A stretch of DNA of 64,000 nt from the NCBI GenBank assembly GCA_029251505.1, contig JAQXDG010000187.1, positions 53,198-117,197 on the forward strand, in the 5' to 3' direction. The position numbers and the translations under genes were made by a program. The notes beneath the pieces are model-generated. The model was given only the letters and a program-made list of their open reading frames with translations. It ran no database searches and had not been told where the DNA came from. The stretch is from Glaciecola sp. (GTDB taxonomy: Bacteria > Pseudomonadota > Gammaproteobacteria > Enterobacterales > Alteromonadaceae). Shown here in pieces: positions 28,358 through 37,603 of this stretch (position 1 is its first letter; each line of letters begins with the position of its first letter).

Positions 28358-29137
28358 ATGAACAATGTATTAATTAAACAAGCAATCTTAAGTTTATTCA
28401 TCCTTGTCAGCATTAGTGCCTGCGCGCAAGAAGCAGAAGTCACAACGCTTCAATCAGCCTCTCTAGCGACGACCAATACTGTGGTATTGAGTGATGAGTT
28501 GATTGAAAAGTTTCAAAGTAACACGCGCTTAAGCATTTTAAATGTTGAGCAAGCGCCGTTAGATAACTTATATCAAATCACGACGGACCGCGGTATTTTC
28601 TATCTGTCCAAAGATGGACAGTTTTTTATTAACGCCGTTATCTTTAATCTTGATAAAGGCATGTTAAATGAAACAGATATCGCAATGAATGGTATCCGTT
28701 TGCAAAAAGTCGCACAAATACGCGAGTCTGGTATTGTCTACAAAGCGCCAAATGAAAAGTATATGGTCGATGTATTTACCGATATTACTTGTGGATATTG
28801 CCGTAAATTACACCGTGAAATGCAAGATTATCTTGATGCCGGTATTTCGATTCGTTACTTAGCTTACCCGCGCGAAGGACTTAATGGCGATGTGTATAAA
28901 CAAATGCAATCTATTTGGTGTTCAGCCAATCCACAAGAGGCGATGAACCAAGCTAAAGGTGGTGATACGGTTGCGTCGAAAAGTTGCAAAAATGATGTTG
29001 CGACACATTATCAAACAGGCGCTGCGATAGGCGTGACTGGTACCCCCAATATTGTCTTAGCTGATGGGTCATTGATTGGTGGTTATCAACCTGCAAAAGC
29101 ATTATTAGCTGAACTGAATAAGCGTTTAGGCGAATAA
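28358..29137 (+). CDS. dsbC: Thiol-disulfide isomerase DsbC-like
   Basis: 259 residues: N-terminal signal, dimerisation domain (about 35-100) and thioredoxin-fold domain with the catalytic CGYC at Cys145-Cys148 and a cis-Pro loop in VTGTPNIV. DsbC reshuffles wrong disulfides in periplasmic proteins such as LptD. The signal ends ISACAQ, so Cys22 could be a lipobox cysteine (lipid-anchored) or the signal could be cut by signal peptidase I; both readings fit. The order xerD-dsbC-recJ is conserved. Confidence 0.92.
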   Translation: MNNVLIKQAILSLFILVSISACAQEAEVTTLQSASLATTNTVVLSDELIEKFQSNTRLSILNVEQAPLDNLYQITTDRGIFYLSKDGQFFINAVIFNLDKGMLNETDIAMNGIRLQKVAQIRESGIVYKAPNEKYMVDVFTDITCGYCRKLHREMQDYLDAGISIRYLAYPREGLNGDVYKQMQSIWCSANPQEAMNQAKGGDTVASKSCKNDVATHYQTGAAIGVTGTPNIVLADGSLIGGYQPAKALLAELNKRLGE

Positions 29138-29138
29138 T

Positions 29139-30947
29139 TTGTCACTATCATATTCTGTGCAACCGGCTTTCATCTCAGACTTAGCTATCGTGCCACGATC
29201 TATGCTGGGTGCCCTATCTGATAAGACGATTAATGCGCCAACCTCCTCGGTACTTAGTGCTGAAGATTTTTCAAGCCCTTATGGCGCGATGCTTGCTCGT
29301 ATCTTTCGCACTCGTGGGATTGATTCGTTGTCAGACTTAGCCACGGGCGCCAAAGACTTATTACACTTCAAACAACTTAACGGTATCGCTCAAGCGGTGA
29401 ACTTATTGGCGCATGCGGTGACGACACAGCAGCGTATAGTGATCATTGGCGATTTTGATGCTGATGGTGCAACTAGTACTGCGTTGTGTATGTTGTGTTT
29501 ACGCGATTTGGGACTCAAGAATGTTGAGTATCTGGTACCTAATCGCTTTGATTTTGGGTATGGCTTGTCGCCTGAAATTGTCGATGTAGCGATCAAGCAA
29601 TTTTCTCCAGACATCTTATTGACGGTCGATAATGGTATTGCTTGTCATGCTGGTGTCGCGCATGCAAAAGCACACGGTTTACAGGTGATTATTACTGACC
29701 ACCATTTACCTGCTGCGACATTGCCCGATGCAGATGCTATCGTCAATCCTAACCAGCATCATTGTGAATTTGGATCCAAGCATCTTGCTGGGGTTGGGGT
29801 GGCGTTTTATGTATTAAGTGCCCTCAAAACTAAGCTGATGCAAGAGGGTTGGTTTAACGAGCAGCGCCCAGCACCTAATTTAGCGCAATATTTAGATATT
29901 GTGGCCTTAGGGACGGTTGCTGATGTCGTTAAATTAGATAAGAACAATCGAATATTTGTCTATCAAGGCGTGCAGCGCATTCGAGCCGGACGCTGTCGTC
30001 CTGGGATCCGTGCCTTATTGGATGTGGCAAGTAAGCCCAGTGATAAAGTCACATCAATTGACTTGGGCTTTATTTTAGGGCCAAGACTGAATGCTGCCGG
30101 ACGGCTTGAAGATATGGCACAAGGTATCGAATGCCTACTAGCTGAAGATTATGATACCGCGCGTGGCATGGCCCATACGTTGGATTCATTGAATCGCCAA
30201 CGTCGAGAAATCGAAGGTCAAATGCGCGACCAGGCCGAAGCGACGTTAGCTACGTTACAACTGGATCATGACATTTTACCGGATGGCTTGGTCTTGTTTG
30301 ATCCTGACTTTCACCAAGGTGTGATTGGGATTGTTGCTGGGCGTATTAAAGAGCAATATTACCGCCCAACTGTAGTGTTTGCGAGTCAAGATGATGGAGA
30401 GCTTAAAGGCTCTGCGCGATCTATTCCTGGCGTGCATATTCGAGATGTGTTTGATGAGGTCAATACACGTCATCCAGGGATCATCAAAAAATTTGGTGGG
30501 CATGCAATGGCGGCGGGATTATCGATTGTGCCAGAACAGTTAGCGGCATTTAATTCGGCAATCCTCGAAGTTTTAGCCAAACACATGGCACAGATCCCCA
30601 ATGAAGCACAAATTCTTAGCGATGGGCAGCTGGCTGCAAGTGACTTAAGTCTAGATTTTGCTAATGCGTTAATGCAATCAGGTCCATGGGGACAAGGTTT
30701 TGAAGAGCCTATTTTTGATAACGTATTTACCCTTGTTAATCAACGCATCGTCGGCGAAAAGCATCTTAAAATGGTGCTTCAGTTAGATAACGTGACGATT
30801 GATGCGATTGCTTTTAATGTAGATGTAGACGCATGGCCGAACCATCAAGTTACACAAGTGCATGTCGCGTACAAACTCAATATTAATGAATTTCGTGGAC
30901 AACAGTCGGTCCAATGCATGGTGGTGAAATTTGCCCCCGTTAGATAA
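29139..30947 (+). CDS. recJ: Single-strand-specific 5'-3' exonuclease RecJ
   Basis: 602 residues from TTG 29139, with AGGCG eight bases upstream. DHH-family motifs: VIIGDFDADGATS, LTVDNGI, VIITDHHLPA, and the DHHA1 part with KGSARSIPGVHI and FGGHAMAAG. RecJ resects 5' ends in RecF-pathway recombination and mismatch repair. It follows dsbC by one base. The C-terminal end overlaps the next small gene by 17 bases. Confidence 0.95.
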   Translation: MSLSYSVQPAFISDLAIVPRSMLGALSDKTINAPTSSVLSAEDFSSPYGAMLARIFRTRGIDSLSDLATGAKDLLHFKQLNGIAQAVNLLAHAVTTQQRIVIIGDFDADGATSTALCMLCLRDLGLKNVEYLVPNRFDFGYGLSPEIVDVAIKQFSPDILLTVDNGIACHAGVAHAKAHGLQVIITDHHLPAATLPDADAIVNPNQHHCEFGSKHLAGVGVAFYVLSALKTKLMQEGWFNEQRPAPNLAQYLDIVALGTVADVVKLDKNNRIFVYQGVQRIRAGRCRPGIRALLDVASKPSDKVTSIDLGFILGPRLNAAGRLEDMAQGIECLLAEDYDTARGMAHTLDSLNRQRREIEGQMRDQAEATLATLQLDHDILPDGLVLFDPDFHQGVIGIVAGRIKEQYYRPTVVFASQDDGELKGSARSIPGVHIRDVFDEVNTRHPGIIKKFGGHAMAAGLSIVPEQLAAFNSAILEVLAKHMAQIPNEAQILSDGQLAASDLSLDFANALMQSGPWGQGFEEPIFDNVFTLVNQRIVGEKHLKMVLQLDNVTIDAIAFNVDVDAWPNHQVTQVHVAYKLNINEFRGQQSVQCMVVKFAPVR

Positions 30948-31203
30948 ATTATTGCAACAGCACCCACAACTCACTCATTCTCAGGATATGAAGGTCACTT
31001 CGCATGTCCAGCGAGAGCAAGATGATTGGATTTTGCATACCGTCATGTTAGCTAACATTGATGTGCCGTTTGTGTTTAAACGCAAAAAACGCTATCAATC
31101 TTTGCAAGGGGCTAACGTTAATTTAACCTACTATCCTGCCTCGGTAATGATTGCTGGCATGGAAATGGAACAAATGCGTGTTGTCCGAATCAAAAGGTCA
31201 TAA
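30931..31203 (+). CDS. Small conserved-type protein between recJ and recO, function unknown
   Basis: Up to 90 residues from TTG 30931, overlapping the recJ end by 17 bases; an ATG at codon 20 (30988) is an alternative start. No membrane segment or known motif is visible; the protein is basic, with an alternating hydrophobic pattern (VNLTYYPASVMIAGMEM) that suggests a small beta-rich fold. It ends two bases before the recO ATG, so it is embedded in an operon of recombination genes. I do not recognise a family and propose no function. Confidence 0.6.
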   Translation: MPPLDKLLQQHPQLTHSQDMKVTSHVQREQDDWILHTVMLANIDVPFVFKRKKRYQSLQGANVNLTYYPASVMIAGMEMEQMRVVRIKRS

Positions 31204-31205
31204 TC

Positions 31206-31934
31206 ATGAGAGGCGGCAATAGCGTCTGGGTTAATGGATTTGTATTACACCGTAGACCCTACCAAGAAACAAGTTTTTTAGTCGATATGTTTACCCATGA
31301 ATTAGGTAAAATTCGATGCGTTGCTCGCGGCATGCGTAGTGCTAAATCAGATCGTAAAAGTGTATTGCAGCCATTTCAATCGGTTACCTGTGAATTATCA
31401 GGTAACGGTGAGTTAAAATCGGTTAAATCCGCCGAAATTAACGCAAAAGGTTATAATTTACAGCATACCGCTTTATTTTGTGGGATGTACCTCAACGAAC
31501 TCATCAACCGCTGTTTACCTGCGAATATTCCTTGTCCGGATTTATTCGACCAATATCAACGTGCCTTATCACATCTACATGCTTCCCTAGAAATTAACGG
31601 TACCCTGCATGCAGCTCAAGAAGCAGCATTACGGGTGTTTGAATTATCATTGTTAAATGAATTGGGCTTTTTACCTGATATCAGTGTCGATGCACATTCG
31701 CAAGAAGCGTTGTTTGCAACGATGGATTATGTGTTTATCGCAGAAGAAGGGATGTTACTTAAACAATGGTATCCCCATTTACGCGCAGTGCCGGGTCAAT
31801 GGGTTATCAATATGCTCAATGAAGAATGGGATCCTAACAGCTTAAAAACGGCTAAGTGGATTACGCGCCAAGCATTACAACCTTTATTAGGCAATAAACC
31901 ATTAAAAAGTCGTGAATTGTTTGTATCAAAATAG
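31206..31934 (+). CDS. recO: DNA repair protein RecO
   Basis: 242 residues. N-terminal OB fold with VLHRRPYQETSFLVDMFT and the basic KIRCVARGMRSAK; the C-terminal helical part includes RVFELSLLNELGFLP, a typical RecO signature. RecO with RecR loads RecA onto SSB-coated gaps. Starts two bases after the small gene upstream, and pdxJ-acpS follow as in E. coli. The zinc-site cysteines of some RecO proteins are not evident here. Confidence 0.94.
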   Translation: MRGGNSVWVNGFVLHRRPYQETSFLVDMFTHELGKIRCVARGMRSAKSDRKSVLQPFQSVTCELSGNGELKSVKSAEINAKGYNLQHTALFCGMYLNELINRCLPANIPCPDLFDQYQRALSHLHASLEINGTLHAAQEAALRVFELSLLNELGFLPDISVDAHSQEALFATMDYVFIAEEGMLLKQWYPHLRAVPGQWVINMLNEEWDPNSLKTAKWITRQALQPLLGNKPLKSRELFVSK

Positions 31935-31981
31935 CGATTAAGCCATAATTAACGCATTGTTTTTACTCAGAGAAATCCATC

Positions 31982-32743
31982 ATGCAAATCAAAGAAGTCT
32001 TACTCGGTGTCAATATCGATCACGTTGCTACATTACGTAATGCACGTGGAACCTCTTATCCTGATCCGGTACATGCCGCAGATATTGCTGAGCGTGCAGG
32101 TGCTGACGGCATTACGGTACATTTGCGTGAAGACCGCCGCCATATTAATGACCGCGATGTTGAAATTTTAGCGCGTACGTTAAATACACGGATGAATCTA
32201 GAAATGGCCGTGACAGATGAAATGCTCGCGATTGCGAAGCGGACTAATCCTGCATTTTGTTGTTTAGTTCCGGAAAAACGTGCTGAATTAACCACCGAAG
32301 GCGGATTAAATGTCGCAGGTAACTTGTCCCGTATGCAAGATGCATGTGGCATGCTAGCTGAGCAGGGTATTTTGGTGTCGTTGTTTATTGATGCCGAGCC
32401 AGAGCAAATTGACGCTGCGGTTGCCTGTCAGGTGCCCTATATCGAAATTCATACTGGGCAATATGCAGACGCACCCACTATTGCTCGGCAACAACAAGAA
32501 CTGGCAAAATTAACCGCAGGCATTCAATACGCGCACCACAAAGGTCTACATGTTAATGCCGGCCATGGTTTGCATTATCATAATGTGAAGCCTATCGCAG
32601 CGTTACCTGAGATTGTTGAACTGAATATCGGGCATGCAATTATGGCACGAGCGATGTTCGATGGACTGGGTAAAGCGGTGAGTGATATGCGCGCATTGAT
32701 GCAAGAAGCTAGGTTGCAAGGACTCATCGAGTTGGGCCAATAA
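31982..32743 (+). CDS. pdxJ: Pyridoxine 5'-phosphate synthase
   Basis: 253 residues of the PdxJ TIM barrel: [50 protein letters not shown] and the phosphate site LNIGHAI. It condenses the PdxA product with deoxyxylulose phosphate to give pyridoxine phosphate. The ATG lies behind AGAGAA. It is followed after one base by acpS, the conserved recO-pdxJ-acpS order. Confidence 0.97.
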   Translation: MQIKEVLLGVNIDHVATLRNARGTSYPDPVHAADIAERAGADGITVHLREDRRHINDRDVEILARTLNTRMNLEMAVTDEMLAIAKRTNPAFCCLVPEKRAELTTEGGLNVAGNLSRMQDACGMLAEQGILVSLFIDAEPEQIDAAVACQVPYIEIHTGQYADAPTIARQQQELAKLTAGIQYAHHKGLHVNAGHGLHYHNVKPIAALPEIVELNIGHAIMARAMFDGLGKAVSDMRALMQEARLQGLIELGQ

Positions 32744-32744
32744 T

Positions 32745-33131
32745 ATGGCGATTGTGGGTATGGGTACGGATATAGTACAAATATCACGGTTTGGTTCATC
32801 ACAAGAGCCTGCTAAACCTGAGGGATTAGCCAAAAAAATCCTCACTCCAGATGAGTTAGCCACTTATATCAATCATGCGCATCCACATCGTTTTCTAGCC
32901 AAACGCTTTGCAGTAAAAGAAGCGGCGGTGAAAGCGTTAGGCACTGGGATAGGTCATGGCGTAAGTTGGCAAAATCTATGGTTAACCCATACCGACAAAG
33001 GTCAGCCACAGCTACAATTTAGTGGTGGTTTTGCCGAATATGCAGCACAGTTAGGGGTCACGCATTCGCATACTTCCATTTCCGATGAACAAGCCTACGC
33101 AGTGGCGACTGTTATTTTAGAGGCGCAATAA
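32745..33131 (+). CDS. acpS: Holo-[acyl carrier protein] synthase
   Basis: 128 residues with the AcpS signatures GMGTDIVQISRF (Asp in GTDIV binds magnesium) and RFLAKRFAVKEAAVKALGTGI. It moves 4'-phosphopantetheine from CoA onto apo-ACP. Starts one base after pdxJ (TAATATG), and rlmD follows after two bases, so translation is likely coupled. Confidence 0.95.
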   Translation: MAIVGMGTDIVQISRFGSSQEPAKPEGLAKKILTPDELATYINHAHPHRFLAKRFAVKEAAVKALGTGIGHGVSWQNLWLTHTDKGQPQLQFSGGFAEYAAQLGVTHSHTSISDEQAYAVATVILEAQ

Positions 33132-33133
33132 TC

Positions 33134-34540
33134 ATGGCGCAATTTTTTAAAGCCAATAAACCTAAACGTCGCGGCACGCCATCATTACCGGCGCTGACCA
33201 TTACGATTGACGCCTTAACATTACAAGGTCAGGGCTTATGTAAATCGCATGTGCCGATCATTATTGTTGATGGCGCATTACCAGGCGAAACCGTTAAAGT
33301 CTCAGTGACCCAGCAAAAGAAAAAAGTGTGGTTTGCTAAAGTATTGCAAGTAATTGAGTCTCATCCACAGCGGATTGCGGCACCATGCATGTTTGCCCAA
33401 GATCATACGCCAAAACAAACACCAATATGTGGTGGTTGTCAGTTACAATATGTCGAGCCAGAAGCATTATTGGCACTCAAAGAAACGGCGATTTCCGATT
33501 ATGCCACGCATGTGTTACCACTGACTGAATTACCTTGGCTCAAGCCGGTATTAAGCTCTGATGCGTATCGTCGCAAAGCACGCTTAGCGATTGATGCGCG
33601 TGATGCGAACAATATCAAAGTAGGTTTTCGCCAAGCGCACAGCAATAACGTCTTAGCGATCGATCATTGTCTGGTGCTTGATCCACGTTTGCAACCAGTA
33701 CTGAGTTATATTCAAGCCCACTGCCAGCAATGGGGATGGCTCAGCAATGTCGGTCACATGACACTGTTTGCAGCAGATAATGAAACGGTGTTAGCCTTCA
33801 ATGCACAACGCCATCTCAATGCTGATGCATTAAACGCGCTGTCAGAATTAGAAGCACAATTAGCAATCCGTGTTACGGTGCATCAACAAGGATTGGTCAA
33901 CGCCCCTAAACAAGCCGCTAAGTGGTATTTTTTACCGGCTTCAGGGCAAACTGACGCAAGTGCGTTAACCGTTCCTGACTTGTGGCTGTCTTCGATTGAC
34001 GATTGTCGTTATCCGGTTGATTTAGATGATTTTGTTCAAGTAAACAAAAACCTCAATCACAACATGGTTCGTGCGGCGGTGGCCGCACTGGAACTTACCG
34101 GCACTGATAGAGTCTTAGATTTATTCTGTGGTGCGGGTAATTTTACCCTACCGATTGCCCGTCATGCTGAATATGTATTAGGGATTGAAGGTGTGCCAAC
34201 TATGGTGCAACAAGCACAACGCGGTGCACAAACTTGTGGCATCAATAATGTCGAGTTTATTCATGCGGATCTAACGACTTCCGCTGCCTTGGATAAAATA
34301 AAGGCTGCGAACGTCAATAAACTACTGCTCGACCCCTCGCGTGAAGGGGCTAATGCAGTGCTTGAGTGCTTACAATACAGTGACTTAGAAAAAATTGTGT
34401 ATGTTTCTTGCAACCCGCAATCGTGGGTGCATGATTGTGCATTAATTATGGCAAATGGCTTTACCCTCGAGCAGGTGCAAAGTTTTGACATGTTTAAAGG
34501 CACGACGCATACTGAATTATTGAGTGTATTTATACGTTAA
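33134..34540 (+). CDS. rlmD: 23S rRNA m5U1939 methyltransferase RlmD
   Basis: 468 residues. N-terminal TRAM domain (about 20-80), four cysteines for a 4Fe-4S cluster (in APCMFA, PICGGC and IDHCLV), SAM-binding DLFCGAGNFTLP, and the catalytic VYVSCNPQS. RlmD (RumA) methylates U1939 of 23S rRNA. Immediately upstream of relA, as in E. coli. Confidence 0.95.
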   Translation: MAQFFKANKPKRRGTPSLPALTITIDALTLQGQGLCKSHVPIIIVDGALPGETVKVSVTQQKKKVWFAKVLQVIESHPQRIAAPCMFAQDHTPKQTPICGGCQLQYVEPEALLALKETAISDYATHVLPLTELPWLKPVLSSDAYRRKARLAIDARDANNIKVGFRQAHSNNVLAIDHCLVLDPRLQPVLSYIQAHCQQWGWLSNVGHMTLFAADNETVLAFNAQRHLNADALNALSELEAQLAIRVTVHQQGLVNAPKQAAKWYFLPASGQTDASALTVPDLWLSSIDDCRYPVDLDDFVQVNKNLNHNMVRAAVAALELTGTDRVLDLFCGAGNFTLPIARHAEYVLGIEGVPTMVQQAQRGAQTCGINNVEFIHADLTTSAALDKIKAANVNKLLLDPSREGANAVLECLQYSDLEKIVYVSCNPQSWVHDCALIMANGFTLEQVQSFDMFKGTTHTELLSVFIR

Positions 34541-34564
34541 ACGGATAAACCCAAAGGACACGGT

Positions 34565-36724
34565 GTGGTAACGATTAGAACGGTACATCAACCTCAACGC
34601 CCTAGCTTTGATACATGGCTTGCTGGACTTGCGGTATCTGATGCAACACGAGAAAAATTAGCATCTATTTCAGACCAACCGGAGCTGTTGCTAATTGGTC
34701 AAGAAATGGTTGAGATCCTCCATGAACTTAATATGGATGATCAGACGTTGCAAGCGGCGCTAGTGTTTCCCTATTGTGAAATGCATGCTTTGAGCGATGC
34801 GGATATTGAAACTGAATTTGGTCGTCCCATCGCCGATCTGGTGGATGGTGTGCGTCAAATGGATGCAATTAAAGCGCTCCATGGCAAACATCAACATGAT
34901 GAACAACAAGTTGATAATATCCGAAAAATGCTCATTTCGATGGTGGCAGACGTCCGCGCTGTGGTGATCAAAATGGCAGAACGGATCTGTACGTTACAAC
35001 AAGTCAAAGAAGCCGATGAAGAAACCCGTGTGTTGGTTGCTCGTGAATGCTCTGCAATTTATGCTCCTTTAGCAAACCGCCTTGGGATCGGGCAGCTTAA
35101 ATGGGAGCTTGAAGATCTCGCATTTCGCTATCTACACCCTAAACGCTACAAGGAAATCGCCCAATGGCTCGATGAAAAGCGTGCCGATCGACAAGATTAT
35201 ATTAATCACTTTGTATCCTCATTATCTGCTGCGCTAAAAGCGAACAATGTCGATGCGCAAGTATTTGGTCGACCTAAACATATTTATAGCATTTATAAAA
35301 AAATGCAGAAAAAAAACCTCTCGTTTGAACAGTTATTCGATATTCGTGCTGTACGTATTATCGCTAAGACCTTGCAAGACTGTTATGCCGTTTTAGGCGA
35401 GGTTCATGCAACTTATAAGCATATTCCCAACGAGTTTGATGATTATATCGCCACACCCAAACCCAATGGCTATCAGTCTATTCATACGGTCATAAAAGGA
35501 CCTGAAGGGCGCACAATCGAGATCCAAATTCGTACTCAAAAAATGCATGATGATGCTGAGCTCGGGGTCGCTGCGCATTGGAAATACAAAGAAGAGCACA
35601 CCAGTAAACTCTCCGCTGCCGAAGAGCGCATTAATTGGTTACGTAAAATTTTAGCGTGGCAAGAAGAAGTTGCCGAATCTGGGGATATTGTCGAAGAGTT
35701 TCGTTCGCAAGTCTTTGACGATCGTGTTTATGTGTTTACACCCACGGGGGATGTGATTGACTTGCCGGTGGATTCAACGCCGTTAGATTTTGCGTATTAC
35801 ATTCACTCTAATGTGGGGCATCGCTGTATCGGGGCTAAAATTGATGGGCGTATTGTGCCATTTACCTACCAGTTACAAAGTGGCGATCAGGTTGAAATTT
35901 TAACCGGAAAACAAATGAATCCGTCGCGTGATTGGATGCACCCTGGCTTAGGCTATGTGCATTCGTCGCGTGCGCGCGCCAAGATCCATACTTATTTTAA
36001 GAAATTAGACAAAGTTCAGCATCTTGCTGCTGGTAAAGATCTCATTGAACGTGAGTTGGCGAAGCTTAATTTACACCTAAAAGATGTGGCTAAAGCCGTC
36101 GAAAAATTCAATATGAAAACCAGTGATGATCTGATTGCTGCTGTCGGTGCTGGTGATGTTCGGGTCATGTCTTTAGTGCATTTTTTACAACAGTTACTGT
36201 GTCCTGAGCCTGAATTAAAGGCCCAAGATGTTATCACCAAAACAAGAATCAAACGTCCAACTAAACAAGGTAATAACAACACCATTGAAGTTGAGGGAGT
36301 GGGGCACTTAATGAGTCAGCTGGCGAATTGTTGTCAACCTATCCCCGGTGAGCCCATCCTTGGTTATATCACGCAAGGGCGTGGAGTCAGTGTGCATAAA
36401 ATTGATTGCGATCAGCTTGCGCATTTATTGACGATGCATCCTGAACGGGAAATTGACGTCAATTGGTCGAGTGATATCTCTGTTGGGTTTGCGGCTGAGT
36501 TACATCTGAAATGCCACGATCGCACCGGCATTTTAAAAGATATTACGACGATATTAGGTAATGACAAAGTGCCAGTATTAGGGATCAACTCCAACAGTGA
36601 TACGACCCAAAATACCTGTGAAATTGATTTGAAAATCGAGATAAAAGACGTCAATCGATTGGCACAGTTAATCAGTAAATTACGTAAAATCCGTTCAGTT
36701 ACAGACGTTTATAAGACATCGTGA
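34565..36724 (+). CDS. relA: (p)ppGpp synthetase RelA
   Basis: 719 residues from GTG 34565. Order: pseudo-hydrolase region (about 20-180) lacking the His-Asp pair, synthetase domain with YSIYKKM and the acidic EFDD motif (E-x-D-D, the monofunctional RelA class), GYQSIHT, then TGS (VYVFTPTGDVIDLP), helical, zinc-finger-like and C-terminal ACT domains. It makes (p)ppGpp on ribosomes with uncharged tRNA. Position between rlmD and mazG is the enteric arrangement. Confidence 0.96.
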   Translation: MVTIRTVHQPQRPSFDTWLAGLAVSDATREKLASISDQPELLLIGQEMVEILHELNMDDQTLQAALVFPYCEMHALSDADIETEFGRPIADLVDGVRQMDAIKALHGKHQHDEQQVDNIRKMLISMVADVRAVVIKMAERICTLQQVKEADEETRVLVARECSAIYAPLANRLGIGQLKWELEDLAFRYLHPKRYKEIAQWLDEKRADRQDYINHFVSSLSAALKANNVDAQVFGRPKHIYSIYKKMQKKNLSFEQLFDIRAVRIIAKTLQDCYAVLGEVHATYKHIPNEFDDYIATPKPNGYQSIHTVIKGPEGRTIEIQIRTQKMHDDAELGVAAHWKYKEEHTSKLSAAEERINWLRKILAWQEEVAESGDIVEEFRSQVFDDRVYVFTPTGDVIDLPVDSTPLDFAYYIHSNVGHRCIGAKIDGRIVPFTYQLQSGDQVEILTGKQMNPSRDWMHPGLGYVHSSRARAKIHTYFKKLDKVQHLAAGKDLIERELAKLNLHLKDVAKAVEKFNMKTSDDLIAAVGAGDVRVMSLVHFLQQLLCPEPELKAQDVITKTRIKRPTKQGNNNTIEVEGVGHLMSQLANCCQPIPGEPILGYITQGRGVSVHKIDCDQLAHLLTMHPEREIDVNWSSDISVGFAAELHLKCHDRTGILKDITTILGNDKVPVLGINSNSDTTQNTCEIDLKIEIKDVNRLAQLISKLRKIRSVTDVYKTS

Positions 36725-36747
36725 TCGCTAAAAAATATAAGAGTATT

Positions 36748-37581
36748 ATGCAACCACAACAGCGCCAACAATTTATCGATTTAACCCAGTCAGATCCGGT
36801 GACGGCGTTAGTCAAGATCATGCAACAACTGCGTGATCCGCAATCAGGCTGTCCGTGGGATATTGAGCAAACGATGCAGACCATCATTCCGCATACAATC
36901 GAAGAAACGTATGAAGTCGCAGATGCGATTTACTCTGGCGATCCGCAGCATATAAAAGAAGAGCTTGGTGATTTATTATTTCAAGTGGTGTTTTATGCGC
37001 AGTTAGGGCAAGAGCAAGGTTGGTTTGATTTTGATGATGTTGCTCAAGGCATGTGTGACAAACTTATTCGTCGTCATCCGCATGTGTTTACTGACCAATC
37101 GGAGTTAACCGCGCAACAGGTTGAAGCCCAATGGGAGGCGATAAAACAAACTGAAAAAGCGGGTTTACCCATTCCCACTTCTATTTTAGCTAATATCCCA
37201 ACGGGTATGACGCCACTCATGCAAGCGCATAAAATTCAAAAAGCGTGTGCCAAAGTCGGCTTTGATTGGTCTGATATTTCACCTGTTGCGGATAAAGTAA
37301 AAGAAGAACTTGCAGAAGTGCAAGCTGCGATTGCGTCAGGCGACCAAGCGCATGTCCAAGAAGAAATTGGCGATCTGTTATTTGCGGTTGTTAATTTAGC
37401 GCGGCATGCAGGGGTGAAAAGTGAAGTGGCTTTGCAACAAGCCAATCGAAAGTTCACTACACGCTTTATGCAAGTAGAAGCACTCGTCGCGGCTGACCAA
37501 CACGATATGCAATCGCTCGAACTTGATCGTTTAGAAGCGTATTGGCAGCAAGTTAAGCGCTCAGAGTCACAACCTAAGTAG
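36748..37581 (+). CDS. mazG: Nucleoside triphosphate pyrophosphohydrolase MazG
   Basis: 277 residues from ATG 36748 (AAGAG just upstream); a GTG at 36721 overlapping the relA stop is an alternative. Two MazG domains: the first with CPWDIEQT, EETYEV and EELGDLLFQV, the second with KEELAEVQAAI and EEIGDLLFAVVN, each supplying the EExxE/ExxD magnesium site. It hydrolyses (d)NTPs to monophosphates; next to relA it has been linked to tempering (p)ppGpp responses. Confidence 0.94.
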   Translation: MQPQQRQQFIDLTQSDPVTALVKIMQQLRDPQSGCPWDIEQTMQTIIPHTIEETYEVADAIYSGDPQHIKEELGDLLFQVVFYAQLGQEQGWFDFDDVAQGMCDKLIRRHPHVFTDQSELTAQQVEAQWEAIKQTEKAGLPIPTSILANIPTGMTPLMQAHKIQKACAKVGFDWSDISPVADKVKEELAEVQAAIASGDQAHVQEEIGDLLFAVVNLARHAGVKSEVALQQANRKFTTRFMQVEALVAADQHDMQSLELDRLEAYWQQVKRSESQPK

Positions 37582-37603
37582 TTAAATGAAACTATGAAGA
37601 TAA

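Noticed and set aside
36721..36747. GTG start of mazG overlapping the relA stop
   Set aside because: Possible, but ATG 36748 has AAGAG just upstream and fits the usual MazG N-terminus better.
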